Assembly: GCF_000208745.1 (NCBI RefSeq) | Contig: NC_030851.1 | Location: 2,318,666 to 2,382,665 of the forward strand | DNA length: 64,000 bases | Origin: Theobroma cacao | Taxonomy: Eukaryota; Streptophyta; Magnoliopsida; Malvales; Malvaceae | Reading direction: 5' to 3' | Shown here: piece by piece, positions 50,516-63,406 of the stretch | Layout of the letters: each line of letters opens with the position of its first letter | Numbering within the stretch: position 1 is the first letter of the stretch | Translations under genes and position numbers: made by a program | The notes under the pieces: model-generated | Told to the model about the DNA's origin: nothing | The model's input: only the letters and a program-made list of their open reading frames with translations | The model's database searches: none

Positions 50516-53500
50516 TTATGAACATACACTGAACTCAGCTCTCTCAAAGTCCCTATGCAGGAACCACCAAGGCCCCGTTTTTGATAGTATTCTGAAAAAA
50601 AGAAGAATAGGAAAGATAATTACTCAAATATATAGGTAATAAACTGCATACATTGAATATACAAAGCAATACTAATTTAGCATGTAAAGGGCACTGCAAG
50701 CAGTCAAAAACTTAAAAGAAAAGGTCAGGTACAGGTATAAAACATTGAAAACAACATATCAAGAAGGCCACATACTATTTACAAGAGATTGTTAGCAAAT
50801 ATATTTAACTTGTGTTGTGTGCATATGCACCCAATTTTTAAATACTTGTGTTGTAAGCATAATTGTTATAAATACTTGTGACAATTAACTGCACGATATT
50901 CTAAGAATATAATTTCTAATCAATTAGACCTTAAATGACAGCCTAAGACTCAAGCCTCCAAATAGATTTTGGAAGATGGAACATAACTCATGACATATAA
51001 ACGCGTGTCAGTAAAATCTACCTGACAAATCCTGCTGTCATTCGCAGACCCATAAAGAGAGTCATGCCCAACCAAATTCCTCGAAGACCAAGAACTGTAG
51101 GAGCAAAGAGCAAAAATGCAGAAGACATCGCACCCACCAACATCTAGAAATCACATAAAATAAATGTTAGAAGAAGCAAAGTTCATGCCTAAAATAAGGG
51201 ACGTTGAAATTTTTATGGTAGCAGTTTACCATGGAACAAGCTGCATATGGGAAGTCTGAGATACCATAATGGAGACCATCAAATATAAATGCTAAAGCAT
51301 TTATTGGTTGACTAGCACTGACGAACTGTAACAATTTTTCAGAAGAAATCATCATTTACATATCAGGACACCAGAATCATGCAAACAAAGAAAGGGAGGA
51401 GTTTACTGGATATTGATTTGGATGCTTACCAGTATCCCAGTTTTAACAATTCCTAGAACTTCAGTATCTTGGGTGAACAAGGTGGCCAAAGAACCAAAGG
51501 ATACACCCAAGATTGCAGCCAATGAAACACCTGTGACAAACCCTATCTGTACAACCATGCACGTCAAGTTAGTGAACAGTATTTAAAGACAGAACATCAA
51601 CATAATGAGTCTAGATAGCCAATAAAGCCAAAACCAGAAACAGTGCGACAAGCAGAAAGCAAATGTAGAAACCCCAAGCAAAGCTTACCTTCAACACAAA
51701 GTTCGTAATTTCCTTCACAGTCTTTAATTCACCTTTAGATAGAGAACTTGCAATCAAGGCCTACAAGAAAATAAAGGTTAGGAAGAATAAGTGCCTCAAT
51801 CCGCCAAATTCCAGGAAAGCTTAGAATATCTTCACACACACAAAAAAAAAAAAAAAAAGAGAGAATGATTTACTGCATGTTGTGTGTATAACTATTACCA
51901 AGGAGGTGAATCCAGGGGACCTATTTTACCAACAATTTATGCTGTCCCATGTTATCTCAGTGATTATTTTGGTCAAAATCTCAACATTTATATCACACAC
52001 TATCACATGGGATGATAAATGAGTAGGTACCATCACGATAACAATTTAGAAAGATACTCAGGAGACTTATGTACCTGACCAGATGCTGCAAGTGCATCAG
52101 TAAGAAGAGATACAGCCAGCCATACTTGCATGCATATCTGATGTGCAGCCATAGACAATGAACCTTGACGAGCAGCCATAGAAGTCCCCAGTGTCATTGT
52201 TATTAGCACTGCAAGAGTTCTTCCTATAAGAAAACCACCTGTAGAAAACCATTTTCAGTAAGATAAAAAAATAAGTAGCATAAATAGATATATATCCAAG
52301 ATCATAAAAGTGTAGACATCCTAAGTAGCAAAAGGATTTCAAAATGGAGGGCTACAATCATAATAACAAAAACTGTTTTCCTCATAGCACAACATTGTCT
52401 CTCAAAGCTAGTAAAAAATTACCAGATTTTATGTAGGTATCAAATTGCAATGCCCCCATCTTTGGAGGCATTAATACAACTCTCTTGTTTAAATACCTGA
52501 TCATCAAAAAGGCAACAATGTACCTGATAAAAAAAATATTGCAGAGTCATTACCATGGGAAGCACAGTATTTAAGAAAAGAAGGGAATCAATGCCTGAAG
52601 CAGATATACTTACTGAGATAAAACAGTGGAGAGAGCTGCTCCAGTCACACCCATTCCGAAGCCATACATAAATAGGGGGAAAAAGAATATGGCTAATAAA
52701 TTACCAACACCTGAATTTGAAGCAACCACATTAATTAGTGAAAAGGATATTCAGAAAAGCTATCTAACACATTGATCATTACCAACAGTGGACAACAAAG
52801 GAAATAACAACAAAAGATATTGCATAACGAACTACTATGTGCTTTGCACAAATCAACTCTACCATTCTTCTATACAGACTACTAGTGCTTCAATCTCCAA
52901 AGTCACTGTTAAAAGCTGATAAATGGTTGTTTATAAGAAAGAAAAGGAGGAGGCAAGCCATCCCAAGATGCACATACAAGATTGGGGTCAACCAGAATAG
53001 TTAGTGCCCAAAAAACTGGCGCCAGTTTAAACTATTATTAACCAGAAGTGGTTTTATTCCAAGAGGTAAAAGAGTGGGTACAACAGAATACATGTTAGGT
53101 TCTACTCTCCTCCCTGATAACACCTAGAAAATGAAAAAAGGAACAGGAATTTCAAATATTTTACAGTTTGATTTCTGAATCCTCAGGTGTCAGGCTTGTA
53201 AGTCTTCACTAAAATTTAAATGATTTCTACATACATACTGTTACTGATTATGAAAGGCCTACGCAGCAGTTTGCTACCAAATTTTAATTCTGCAGCTAAA
53301 TGATTAACAAAGTGTCAACGCACATACATTACATTCCCTGTATTCTAAGATATTGAGTCAACAAAAAGTAGACACATAAACAGAACTCAATCCAGGCACA
53401 CCCCTTCAATGTCAAACTAAATACTTGCCTAAACAAAAAACAGGAGTCTTTGTATCTTTAAACCCCCGAAAAATTCCTTGAAGAGCCAAAGAGACTACCA

Positions 53501-55517
53501 CAGCAGGAGCACCAAGAGCTCTAAGAGAAAGAAATTGCTGTGCTGGAGCATGCATATCTGATGTCTGTTAAGAGGATAAAAACAGGAAAAGAACCTTCCA
53601 CATTAATAACTAGCACAGTATTTTAGCAAAGAAACGATAAAAGATAAGCCAAAATAAATATGTCAATAAAACTAAACTTACAGAGGGTACTCCCATGAAA
53701 TTAAGAAATAGTCCAGATCCCAAAGACAATACCAAGGCCTCAAAGATGCCAATCAAAACTGCTAGAACTAAAGCTGTAGACACTGAGGATAATTGCTTTC
53801 TTTCAGCTATACTATCCAGAGGCTTACCATTAGCACGCTCCCCTTCAACATAAAAATCAGTTACTCAAATATCAAGTGAAAATGTTCAGTCATCTACTTC
53901 TGTCAGAAAATTAATCAAAAGCCATCGTGCATCAACTGTCACCGTAAATTCACCTGCTAACAAATTTTCAACTGCGTTCTTTGAGATGTCTTCAGCAACA
54001 AAGGAAGTAGCAACACTGAGGAGGGGCATATTAAACAACTTTGATATTATGTTAAACACTGATACGGAAACACCAGCTGAAGCCAATGCCACAGAACCTG
54101 GAAAAAAGCAACAAAAGGAATCTGTCAATAAAGATAATAAAGCATTGATTTCAAATTTTGAAGCCTGAAAAATTGTGTGGACCAAAAGCAGATTCTACCA
54201 ATTTTCAAAATTTCAATTACAAGAAACCGGGGCAAAACAATTTAAAAATACAAACTTATTGACTTGTAATGTGGAAAGAAAATTAATTTTTAAAGCGGCA
54301 ATGTGTTGCAATTTGCAATAGAGATCAGATTACTGCAGAGCATGGTTGTAAAAAATCAATACATCCTTCAGACAACTATATGCAGGTGCCCCAGATAATT
54401 AAAAGCAAAGATGAAAAATGAAATCCACAGTCAAAAACCAAAACCAAATTTTTAGTCTTCTACCAAAGAATAATATCAATAGCAACAACAAATCAAAAGA
54501 AGGAAAATTAGCACTATTTTTGTGATTATAACAATGGGACAACAAATTAAATCAAAGATTAGATTATACTTAATCTTCCAATGTATGCTGTCTCCATCAG
54601 CTGTGCTAAGGGATCAATAGCCTGTCCAGCAATCGCAGGCAGAGAAAGCATAATAAGTTCCCTCTTGACATCCACCGATGTTCCTGTCACTTCACTGCAA
54701 TGTATAAATTTCAAAGTGCACACCAGCACATAAAAGTCAGCAATAGAGTTTCAGAGCCCAGTCATAAAGGCAGAGGCTGAGAATGCAACAGAAATAGAGT
54801 GCCATGGTACTCAAAAAATTCTTGAATCTGGCAGTCGTCAGGATGAATAATACATTACATTATGTCACACACTATGTTACATTCACCATTTCTTAAAGTT
54901 TAGTTTACCGTTCTGCTAGCGGGCAAAAAAACATTATAATGCAAAGACTATCTCTGTGATTTTCATAGCCATTGCACAAATCAACCCACAGCAAAACTGC
55001 ATATCATCTAAAGAAAGAATAGATATATATGCAGATATCACACACAAACATTAAGGAAACTAACCACTGCTCGCATTACTATACAACTTTAAAAACGATA
55101 TACCTACAAAATTTGATAAATATATACAGCAGAATAAGCAGACAATGGGTCATAGAAGACTTACCGGGCATTGACATTTTCAGTTGAATTTAACAGGGCA
55201 GTATCCTCTTCTTCGTTCGACGCAAGTCTCTCCTCCACATCTTCCACACCAAAGTCAGACCTTAACTGATTGCGAAACACCGGAAAACGGGAATTTCTAT
55301 GTGCCACTAAAGGTGACAACAACGAATTTCTATGTACTGCAGATAAATGGCAGTTTCGCACACCATCTGCGCAGCCCAATTCCTTCCTAAATTTACAAAA
55401 TTCAGTTTGGTTTAATAAAGAATGAGAGCTTGTAGACTTGTTTATCTTGTTCCATTCCCTCTTCCTATTTGTCAATCCTCCAGAAATTGTAGGACCTTTG
55501 AAACTTGTAAGCATCAT
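50516..55517 (-). CDS. DTX45: MATE-family transporter, DETOXIFICATION 45-like, chloroplast type, 13 exons
   Basis: MATE transporters exchange organic solutes for H+ or Na+. This clade (DTX44/45, near EDS5-type proteins) has plastid-type N-termini. Exons (-) are 55517-55165, 54694-54570, 54097-53954, 53842-53682, 53564-53429, 52710-52614, 52523-52423, 52238-52075, 51760-51689, 51546-51430, 51325-51230, 51143-51022 and 50591-50516. Total 1764 nt, 587 residues. The first ~90 residues are Ser/Arg/Asn-rich, as in a transit peptide. MATE signatures include SLPAIAGQAIDPLAQL, ETAYIGRL, LLSVATSFVAED, ALQGIFRGFKDTKTP, AAHQICMQVW and FDGLHYGISDFPYAA. The intron after exon 5 starts with GC; all others are GT-AG. 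Two ATGs are adjacent at the start. Confidence 0.92.
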
Positions 55518-57843
55518 TCCCCAGAATTATCAGTTCTTCTACCTACCAAAACTGGAAAATTACATAAGACAAAATTAGATATTAATATGAAAAATTTTCA
55601 TCTCAAGAAACTTTACTTTTAACACAGCAAGATAAGCGGAAGAAGGTAGAAAAGAAAGAAAAATCGAAATTTGATTCAAACCCAATCTATATAATTATCA
55701 AGTTTACATAAAAGCAAATTCCTTTTTTCGTTTTTCTTTTGGTTTTAACTTCAAATGGTAAAACTAAGAACAGAAATGTAACTCGAAAAAGAAACAGAGG
55801 AAACTGCGAAAACATCTGAATTACAACAAATTTCCACCATGCAATGATGGAAATCAAATTCCATTATTAAGACTAGAAACAAAATCTCCCGTGAGAGATT
55901 TTTCTGTTTGGTTCTCGAGAAAACGAAAAAAAGGAAGGACAAGAAATTACGTAAAGAAAAAGGAAGAGAAATGAAAGGAAATTGCTACCGTTCTTGGAAG
56001 TAAGGGGAGTGGGTAGGGTTTTAAAAAGTTAGGAAAAAAAATTTTAAAAAGAGAACAAAAGAAAGAATCTTTAAGCGGTTTCTCGTATCGCCATTGACGC
56101 CGTAGAGAAGTAGTTTCAACATTAAAAACACTCGGACGGTGAAACCGCGGAGCCGATAACAGCACTACTAGTTTTTCTTCTCTTTATTATTATTTTTTTC
56201 GGTGGGCGTGGATTTTAAGCTATGCTTATTGGGCTTACGTGGCCCAAAGAGTGGGCTTTTTAGAGAAATTGGGCCTGGGAGTGGCCAAGATAAAAACGAA
56301 GCCCAAATTAATTTATTTTATTTTATTTTATAAAATCTATTAGTATGAAATTTTGTGAGAGCTACTAAAATTACTTTTTTAAAGTTTTTTTCTAAAAAAT
56401 AACCAGGAAACTAAGCATCAAAATTATAAAAGTTTTGATAATAATCAAAACAATAATTTACACCCAAGCATTTGAGTCATTAGTTAGTGCATAATCCCTT
56501 ACCTAAAAAATAAGGTTTGAATCTCCTTCCTAAACATCAAAAATAATTTCTAAATAAAAAGACTAAACATCAAAATTCAAAATTCAATTAATCTTAGGAT
56601 AGTACGAAACTTTTAATAGTTGAATTTAATTCAAAAATGGTTAATTTTTAGATATGCAACGAAAATTTTCAGTTATGGGATGAATGGTACATATGTATTG
56701 AAATTGACAGCTCAAGTAAAATTATGGATGATATTATTTTTGTGCACGGCTTTGGAGAAGTTAATATTTTTGTTAATTTTCTCATTAAATTTAATATTGA
56801 TAAAACGAAAATATGTACAGGTGTTAGTACGTATCTATCGGATTGATCTTCTTAATCAGGATTATCATGATATAGTATAAGAGTGGTCAATATCAAGAAA
56901 ATTTTGTGTTGACTGAGAAAAAGAAAAATTCAAATCCAATTAATTTTTGGATAGAAGTCTTGAGAGAGAAGCAATCCAATAGGATGAAAAGTGAAAACAA
57001 CGTTAATGAAAGCATCAAAGAGAAAAGAAGCTTTTTTGGGTTTTGGCTAACTATGGACCATGGAGAAAGGAGCCATTCCTTTTTCAGAAAATTTAGCATA
57101 TATTCCGTCTGACGTTGATCCCATTATCTCAGGCAGACTTAACCATCTAAAAGCTTTTTGATCGGTTGACTCTGCAATGAAAAGAAGCTTATTCACCCAA
57201 ACCCATGTGCCTCCACCAAATCTATAATTTCTGATACAGTATTCGTCAAAAAAAGGGAAATATGCTTTACATTGCAATGGTCTACTCCCCGTTTCTCATG
57301 TGGTACTATGGAAGTGGATGGACTCCCATAGGAGTTTACTACCAACGTTTTACTGGAAGAGATGAAAGCAAAGCAAGATCAAGATGCATAGAAAGTCCCA
57401 ATTCAAACTGATCCTTGTAACATCATTGCTTGGAGTAGTTGCTGTTCATCCAAAAGAGAAACAAGAAGAAGATTTGTGAGTACTGGGTTCGAATCAGCAA
57501 CGATATCAATGGTAGAGGACATGGATTTTCATCAGCCCCATGTCAGTAATGTTTATGGCCAGGATAAATACTACTTGCTTGAACAAGTTAGCAGAAATGG
57601 AAATACTGGAAAGGGTACTATAGAGTGATATTCCTAGACTATGTTACTTGGACTCTGAACTGTCAGGTAATGTGTCTGACACGGTAAATTTAATTCCTTT
57701 CTAGGTTTTTTATTGATTGGAGGGTCAGCTCTTTGCGTTCATGTCTGTTAGATATGTGTCGAATAAGGATATTTCAAGAAGAACAGAGTTGGAACAACAT
57801 CGGTCCTAGATAAAGAGCAACATATTGAAACAGCGCCTGCAAA
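55518..57843. other. MATE 5' region and spacer
   Basis: 55518-56170 probably holds the MATE 5' UTR and promoter. 56200-56620 is AT-rich. 56900-57660 has open frames up to 76 codons on both strands (for example 57047-57277, -). I do not recognise them, and they are not clearly coding. Confidence 0.4.
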
Positions 57844-59550
57844 TTAAGACAGCATAAAGAGTTTTATCGACTTACATGAACAAGTGGAGTCCTGTTCAAG
57901 GGTTGTGAAGATGGTTGAGTTGTTATATCCAGCATAGGAACAGGTTGTGCGATTGCAACCAGAAGTGGTACTATTGCCAAGGGATAAACCATCTGAAGCT
58001 TCACATTGCATAGATGGGCACGTCTCCCACCTGGATGGTTTATTCTGGGATGGTTCACAACGTAATCTGACCAATTCACCATAGATATGCACATAAATCA
58101 GATCCTGAAGAAATTAGGAAACTGAAAAGGCCAAAATTCCTAAAATAACGAGGCACTTGAAGATAAGCTTACGTCGAGTTGTTAACAGCAGCATCACATG
58201 TGCACCTCACACAACCATTAGCAGTGAAGACGTATGTTCCATTAGCAGCAAGTAAAGGAAAGTCCAACGAGTCACTTCTTATTGGTGAGTTGCAGGCTGC
58301 AGAAAAAGATGAAAAACGTCAAATTGCAATGCAAGATTGTCTACTACCATTGATCTCACAAATATCAGTAATTTTCCACCACCCAGCCCTACTCACTGGG
58401 CCCAAGCGCCCAACCAAAAGGCTCTACTCTCTAGCAGGATTGAAGCTGGAGAGATAAGCAGTATCAATATCTGACAAACAATTAGCAGTAAGTGGCAAAC
58501 AATCACTCTCCAAGCTCTCTAAAAATATATCTGCCATCACCTCCATAGGCATCACAAACATAAATACATCATGTCTGCAAAGGATTAAAAGAACCAGAAA
58601 TGTATAACCAGGATATGGGTGAGTAGATATTTCATATACTAACATCCAAAGGTACTGAGACCATATCGTGAGATCAAGCATCTTGCTAGTGGACACCACC
58701 GGTGATGAAGGAAAAAACAAATTAGGTTGTGGCCCATATCCTTTCATTATGATTTGACAAGACTGGCCCTGCTCATTTTTTATATTAAAATTATGAATCA
58801 GTCACAACAAGACGGCGCTACCACCGCAGCTTTTTAATTAATCACTTATGTCAAAGGCATGAGTAGGGTTAAAAATGAAAAAGTCACTGCTGTACCTTTG
58901 AGAGGAACATCGATCGGTTGGTCAGCTATTAACTGATTATCGGCGGTGATGTTATTAACCCTACGCAAAGTCCCTTCATCAGTTCCAAACTCACTAGCAA
59001 TCCCCTCCAAGGTACTCCCTAACTTCACAATATGTGCATAATGCACCACTTTCTCGCCGTTCACGTCATCACAGCTACACGGTAACGGGATTTTCAGCTT
59101 CTGCCCGGGCATTATCAAACTGGAATTCCCAATCCCATTGGCTTCCGTAATTTGCTGGAACGTCACTAACCTCGAGAAAATCTCAGCTGCTATGTGGAAG
59201 AGAAAGTCACCTTCTTTCACCTCGTAGATTGGAGCGCCGCTGGAAGTTCCGGTGTCGTTGTAGCAAACGCAGTTGATGGGGATTTTGATGACTTGTTGTG
59301 CAGATATGTTGTGGGTGCGTGGAGTAGAGAGAGATAAGCCGTTAGCTCCGAGGATACTCCGGAAGTTCTTGACGTTGAAAAGAGATTGAATGGTGCCGAG
59401 GTCGGTGTTGTTGACGGTGACGTAGCCGACCAGGGCACGACATGATCTCGGGGAGCTACAGTTGAAGCCTTGAGCCGCGGAGTGCTCTAGAGTCAGAGAT
59501 GAGAGCAACGGAAGGAGAAGAAGAAACAGCTTAGCAAAAGCAAAACCCAT
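57844..59550 (-). CDS. LYM2: LysM-domain receptor-like protein, LYM2/CEBiP-like, atypical C-terminus
   Basis: LYM2/CEBiP proteins bind chitin fragments outside the cell. Exons (-) are 59550-58896, 58296-58173 and 58066-57844, giving 333 residues if exon 3 is read through to TAA. The start ATG leads into a hydrophobic signal peptide (FAKLFLLLLPLLSSL). Then come FNCSSPRSCRALVGY and LysM repeats with the family CxC pairs (NCVCYN, PCSCDD, RCTCD). Strong LysM stretches are EGDFLFHIAAEIF and HIVKLGSTLEGIASEFGTD. Family members usually end in a hydrophobic GPI-attachment tail, but here exon 3 ends TCSCKSIKLFMLS. A donor-like GTAAGT at 57875-57870 could lead to another exon; the nearest acceptor would leave a 39-nt intron, too short for plants. 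Upstream limits are sure, the C-terminus is not. Confidence 0.82.
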
Positions 59551-60199
59551 GTTTCTCTTTTGCAACTTTTGTCTTCTGCTTCTTCTTCTTTGCTGGTTGG
59601 TGGGTTATTTAAATGAAGTGTTCGGAAGTCGGGCAAGTTAGGCAGGTTTGAAAGCTGGAAGTGTGGAAAGAAGGTGACGAGGGGAACTGGGTTGCGTTTA
59701 CAATACAGACATTTGCGTATTTTGACTGAGAAGACTTTGAAGTTTCTAACAGTCTCTGGTTGAAAGCTTGTTCGGTTGAGTCTTGTTTTTGATTGGACAA
59801 GTTTTGAGGGAAAATTGTCTTCCACTGCATTCACATTCTCGAATCTGTCTGAATGTGGGCTTTGCTTTTACTGTATCTAGATTTTACCTTCCTCGCTGCA
59901 ACTTGTTGGGTGTTCCACAAGATCTTTCTCTGTTGAAAAGTCATCGTCGATGAATGATGTTTTAATTCCGAGTTCTGGATTATGTGAGCCAGCTTTCATT
60001 TATTTCCCAACTGCATTAACAAACAAGTACAACCAAAGAAAAGTGCTCTGAATTGTTAATGGATGGTTTGAGTCAATCCCAGCATTATTTGCAGAATTAA
60101 TGGGCCAAAATGACCAGAATTTTCCTCATCATCAATAATAGTACTAACCACGGGTGCTCCAACAAGAAAAGATAATTGCCAATTGACTTCCGAAGTTGC

Positions 60200-60236
<37 letters not shown>

Positions 60237-61321
60237 GAGGGATACTGACACAGAGCCCCAAACATGTGAATGCTGGAACATTTTCCTAGTTTGGCTTTTT
60301 GTTATCGTGCAGCTTTCAAGGCTTATTTTCTAAAGCAGAAAAGGACGTCACTGGGCCACGCTAGCGGATTATTCACGCCATTATTAGTTAACCAGACGTC
60401 TCAGTCGGTCTATAATTTTATATTAAAGTGTGTACTGGAATAGCTTTTATTCCTATACCTTATGTTGTGGGCAAAGGAATTAACCGACAGGCTATAATAT
60501 CAAAAAATAAGCAATTTTACAATTAAACTTCATATTTTCATCACATCCAATTAAATCTGTTTATTCTTTTTTTATACTCAAGTGAGTTTCTATTCTTTTA
60601 TTTTATCGAATTGAATTTTATCCCACAACAAATATATATACATATATATATATATATAACAAACGTAACAATTATCATTTGCTATAAAATCTGACGTGAT
60701 GCATACAGAAAACGACACTAACAACGTTATTTCCAGTGACAATTATCACTTGGTATATTCGTAAAATCTAATATGACATATAGAGAGTGATACCTGTCAC
60801 GACCTGTCAGTGAAAATAACACTGTTGCATTTTCATCATGAGATAAAGATTAAATTGAGTTAAATAAAAAATACAAACTTAATCAAATACAAATAAATAA
60901 AAAAAAGCTTTTTTATTATTTAAATCTGAAGACTTTTGGACATTCGGCAGCTTGCCCAAAAAGTAATATCATTAGATCTGTGTCCATTGAAAGTAAAATT
61001 TGGGAAAAGTAAACCACAAGAACAATTCGGAGGACCAACCAGATGTTCAGGAATAAGGAGCAGAGTTCTGACCAAAATTGAAGCAGCATTACCAAGGCCT
61101 GGCTTGCAGTACCGACCTTGTTCTATTTGAAAAAGAAAACCTACCATCAGAAACCATGCTATGCAATTCTTTAATAGGCGCTTCCTTTCCATTTTCACAT
61201 CCAAATGCACCAACAAATTCTAAAATGAAAAATCAGCATTCAATTAAAAGAGAAATCAAGTGCAGCGATGCCTTCAACCTTAAATACAACTAAATAAAAC
61301 AACCAAATGTACACTATGCTA
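59551..61321. other. LYM2 upstream region and GPAT9 3' side
   Basis: 59551-60000 is the LYM2 upstream region. A (TA)n microsatellite lies at 60206-60231 and a shorter one near 60630-60658. A possible degenerate inverted repeat (TTTCATCACA near 60536 and TTTTCATCATGAG near 60830) could be an old MITE, not established. From about 60920 the sequence may be GPAT9 3' UTR. No gene is recognised. Confidence 0.4.
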
Positions 61322-63406
61322 TCACTTTTCCTCCAGTCGCAGAAGCACGGACTCAGCAAAGCTTTGTTGCCTGCAATCGCGAAATGATCCATTCAGACAT
61401 ATGGTTTCATCTGTTATTCTTAGTTCCAGAAACCAGTTCAGTGATTCAAAGCATAGAAGTAACAATTGAACAGTATATTGAAATCTGACAATAACATTAA
61501 TCAGCAAGACTTTAAGGGATCCAACACCTTGCAGCAAATAATTAGTTCACCTAAAAGGAATAAAATAACACAATCACAAATTTAATAGCCTACATTTATG
61601 AATTATACGCAAACACAAATCAACAATTCAGCATAAAATCTTACTAGTTTGTTAAAAATTGTCCTTATGCTGCATAAGGCAAGGACTAGAAAAATCCTGT
61701 TATAACAGTTGGTTAACTAGGACAAGGGACCCGGTTGCAACCATCTGGATAAGTAATTTTAGATGGTAATTTGTTAATGCATTGACATGAAAAGCTATAT
61801 CTTTGTGGTATTAACAACAAGAGGGCCATAAAGTACCAAGCATGACCTCATAGTTGTAGCTTACCATTTTAGATGGCCCATGCATCTATGTACTTACAAA
61901 TAATACACATGCAGAAATATTAGATAATTAGTGACAGGCATCTACCTAAAACACAAATGAAATTCTAACGATATTAGAAGTTAACACGACCAGGAAAGAG
62001 AGGAAAGGAATTTGAGAGGTTTGTCTTACTTTCGCTCTCTATGCTTAGGGCTAGGGCGAGAGTACTTCAAATATCCATCCCATGGAACCTTTTTAAGACC
62101 TGCTCGAACAGATATTATGTCTCTGACCCTGCATAAAGGAATATTAACTGAATCAAAGCCATTGCTTTCAAGATGGCAATACAAAGACCTAAGTTTGTGT
62201 CTATAAAGGATAATAGATGATTGGCGTCCTCAATTATTGATTGCAACTAGTTAAGAATAGTACTTACCTCTCTGCAAATTCAATTGGTGTTTCTCCAGGC
62301 CTTAGATTTTGGGGTTCTAGGTACCACACATCACAAACAACAGCCCAGGATGTCATAAGCTGCAACAGATGCATCGTGAAGGACTGCCTGCGAGAAATGT
62401 AATATTGGTATGAAATGACAACAGTGAAATGAACAAGACACAACAATGATCTATATCTTGCTACACCACAAAGTTTTTTCCCAACAAGTGGAGTGGGAAC
62501 TAGTGGGAATATTTTTAGCAGCTTTACCTGGTGGCACTAAAAGATGTTCCCAGATGAATTCTGCTGGATATTCACATATCCATTGCATCTTTAACCCAAG
62601 AAATGACATGTACTCTCAACAGACTGAAAGTAGCATGTTTCAGTTTAAACACCAAAACCCATTTATACTTCATGAACAGATTGAATTCTTTCCCCTTTTT
62701 CTTGGTACACACACTCACGCTGGTAAAATATCAAACTTGTAACATAGTTTGCACAATATTCTTGGGGAAGACAGTGTTTGACCCAAAGGAATCAACAGCT
62801 TTGAGCACACAGTGATCAGATAAATATCCAGGGAAATGAGAAGAAAGTGACCCAACCCAAAAAAATTCTCCCAACAAAATCTCAGAGTACACATTTATGC
62901 AAGTCATTTTATATTTATGTGTAGGAACAAAATTTGAGCACTTGATGATGAATTCCTTACTTCCGGCTATTCCAAAACGCATCAACAAAAATTTTATTGT
63001 ACTTGATTGCAATCGGACAAACTGTACAACCGAGTTCAAATGCACCCTAAACATCACCAGAGAAACCAAGAAGTTAAAGAAAGTTGAAAGCATAAGAAAG
63101 GAACAACCAAGCAGTCCTCCCCAAAATACAAACAGCTATACCTTCTTAAACATGACACTGTACTGATTGTTTACGCAGGTCCCTTCAGGAAAAATGAGAA
63201 GCGGGTTATTGTCAACCCCCTGAACATGATCCCTTAACCTGAAATTCACAAGTTTATGCAAACATGAGAGAGAAAACACATTAATATGAACATTTTCCCC
63301 TATTCTGATTGTACTTACTTCTTTGCTACAATTTCACGATCTTTTGCCTCTGAACGGTTGAACCAAATACACCCCACACTCTCTAAAATAGTGCTCTGCA
63401 ACAGTC
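61322..63406 (-). CDS. GPAT9: Glycerol-3-phosphate acyltransferase 9, C-terminal half (5' end outside the window)
   Basis: GPAT9 is the ER enzyme that adds the first acyl chain to glycerol-3-phosphate in membrane-lipid and oil synthesis. Exons (-) seen are 63406-63319, 63238-63142, 63046-62961, 62387-62268, 62128-62030 and 61370-61322, all in frame with GT-AG introns (about 178 residues). Visible pieces are ESVGCIWFNRSEAKDREI, the acyltransferase block NPLLIFPEGTCVNN, CTVCPIAIKYNKIFVDAFW, MHLLQLMTSWAVVCDVWYLE and the C-terminal basic tail ending ESVLLRLEEK. The exon before 63406 is not found, so 63407-64000 is intron. Confidence 0.92.

Noticed and set aside
57047..57277. 76-codon minus-strand frame near 57.1 kb
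   Set aside because: No recognisable family and no splice context. A chance frame is as likely as a gene relic.
57748..57836. Extra LYM2 exon after the donor at 57875
   Set aside because: The implied intron would be 39 nt, below the usual plant minimum, and the encoded tail is not GPI-like.
58424..58747. 107-codon minus-strand frame between LYM2 exons 1 and 2
   Set aside because: It lies within the intron bounded by good splice sites that join the LysM protein in frame, and no domain is seen.
60500..60900. Possible MITE with inverted TTTCATCA motifs
   Set aside because: The inverted match is short and imperfect and I found no target-site duplication.
62731..63166. Open frames on both strands across GPAT9 introns
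   Set aside because: They cross the in-frame GPAT9 exons and their splice sites in other frames.
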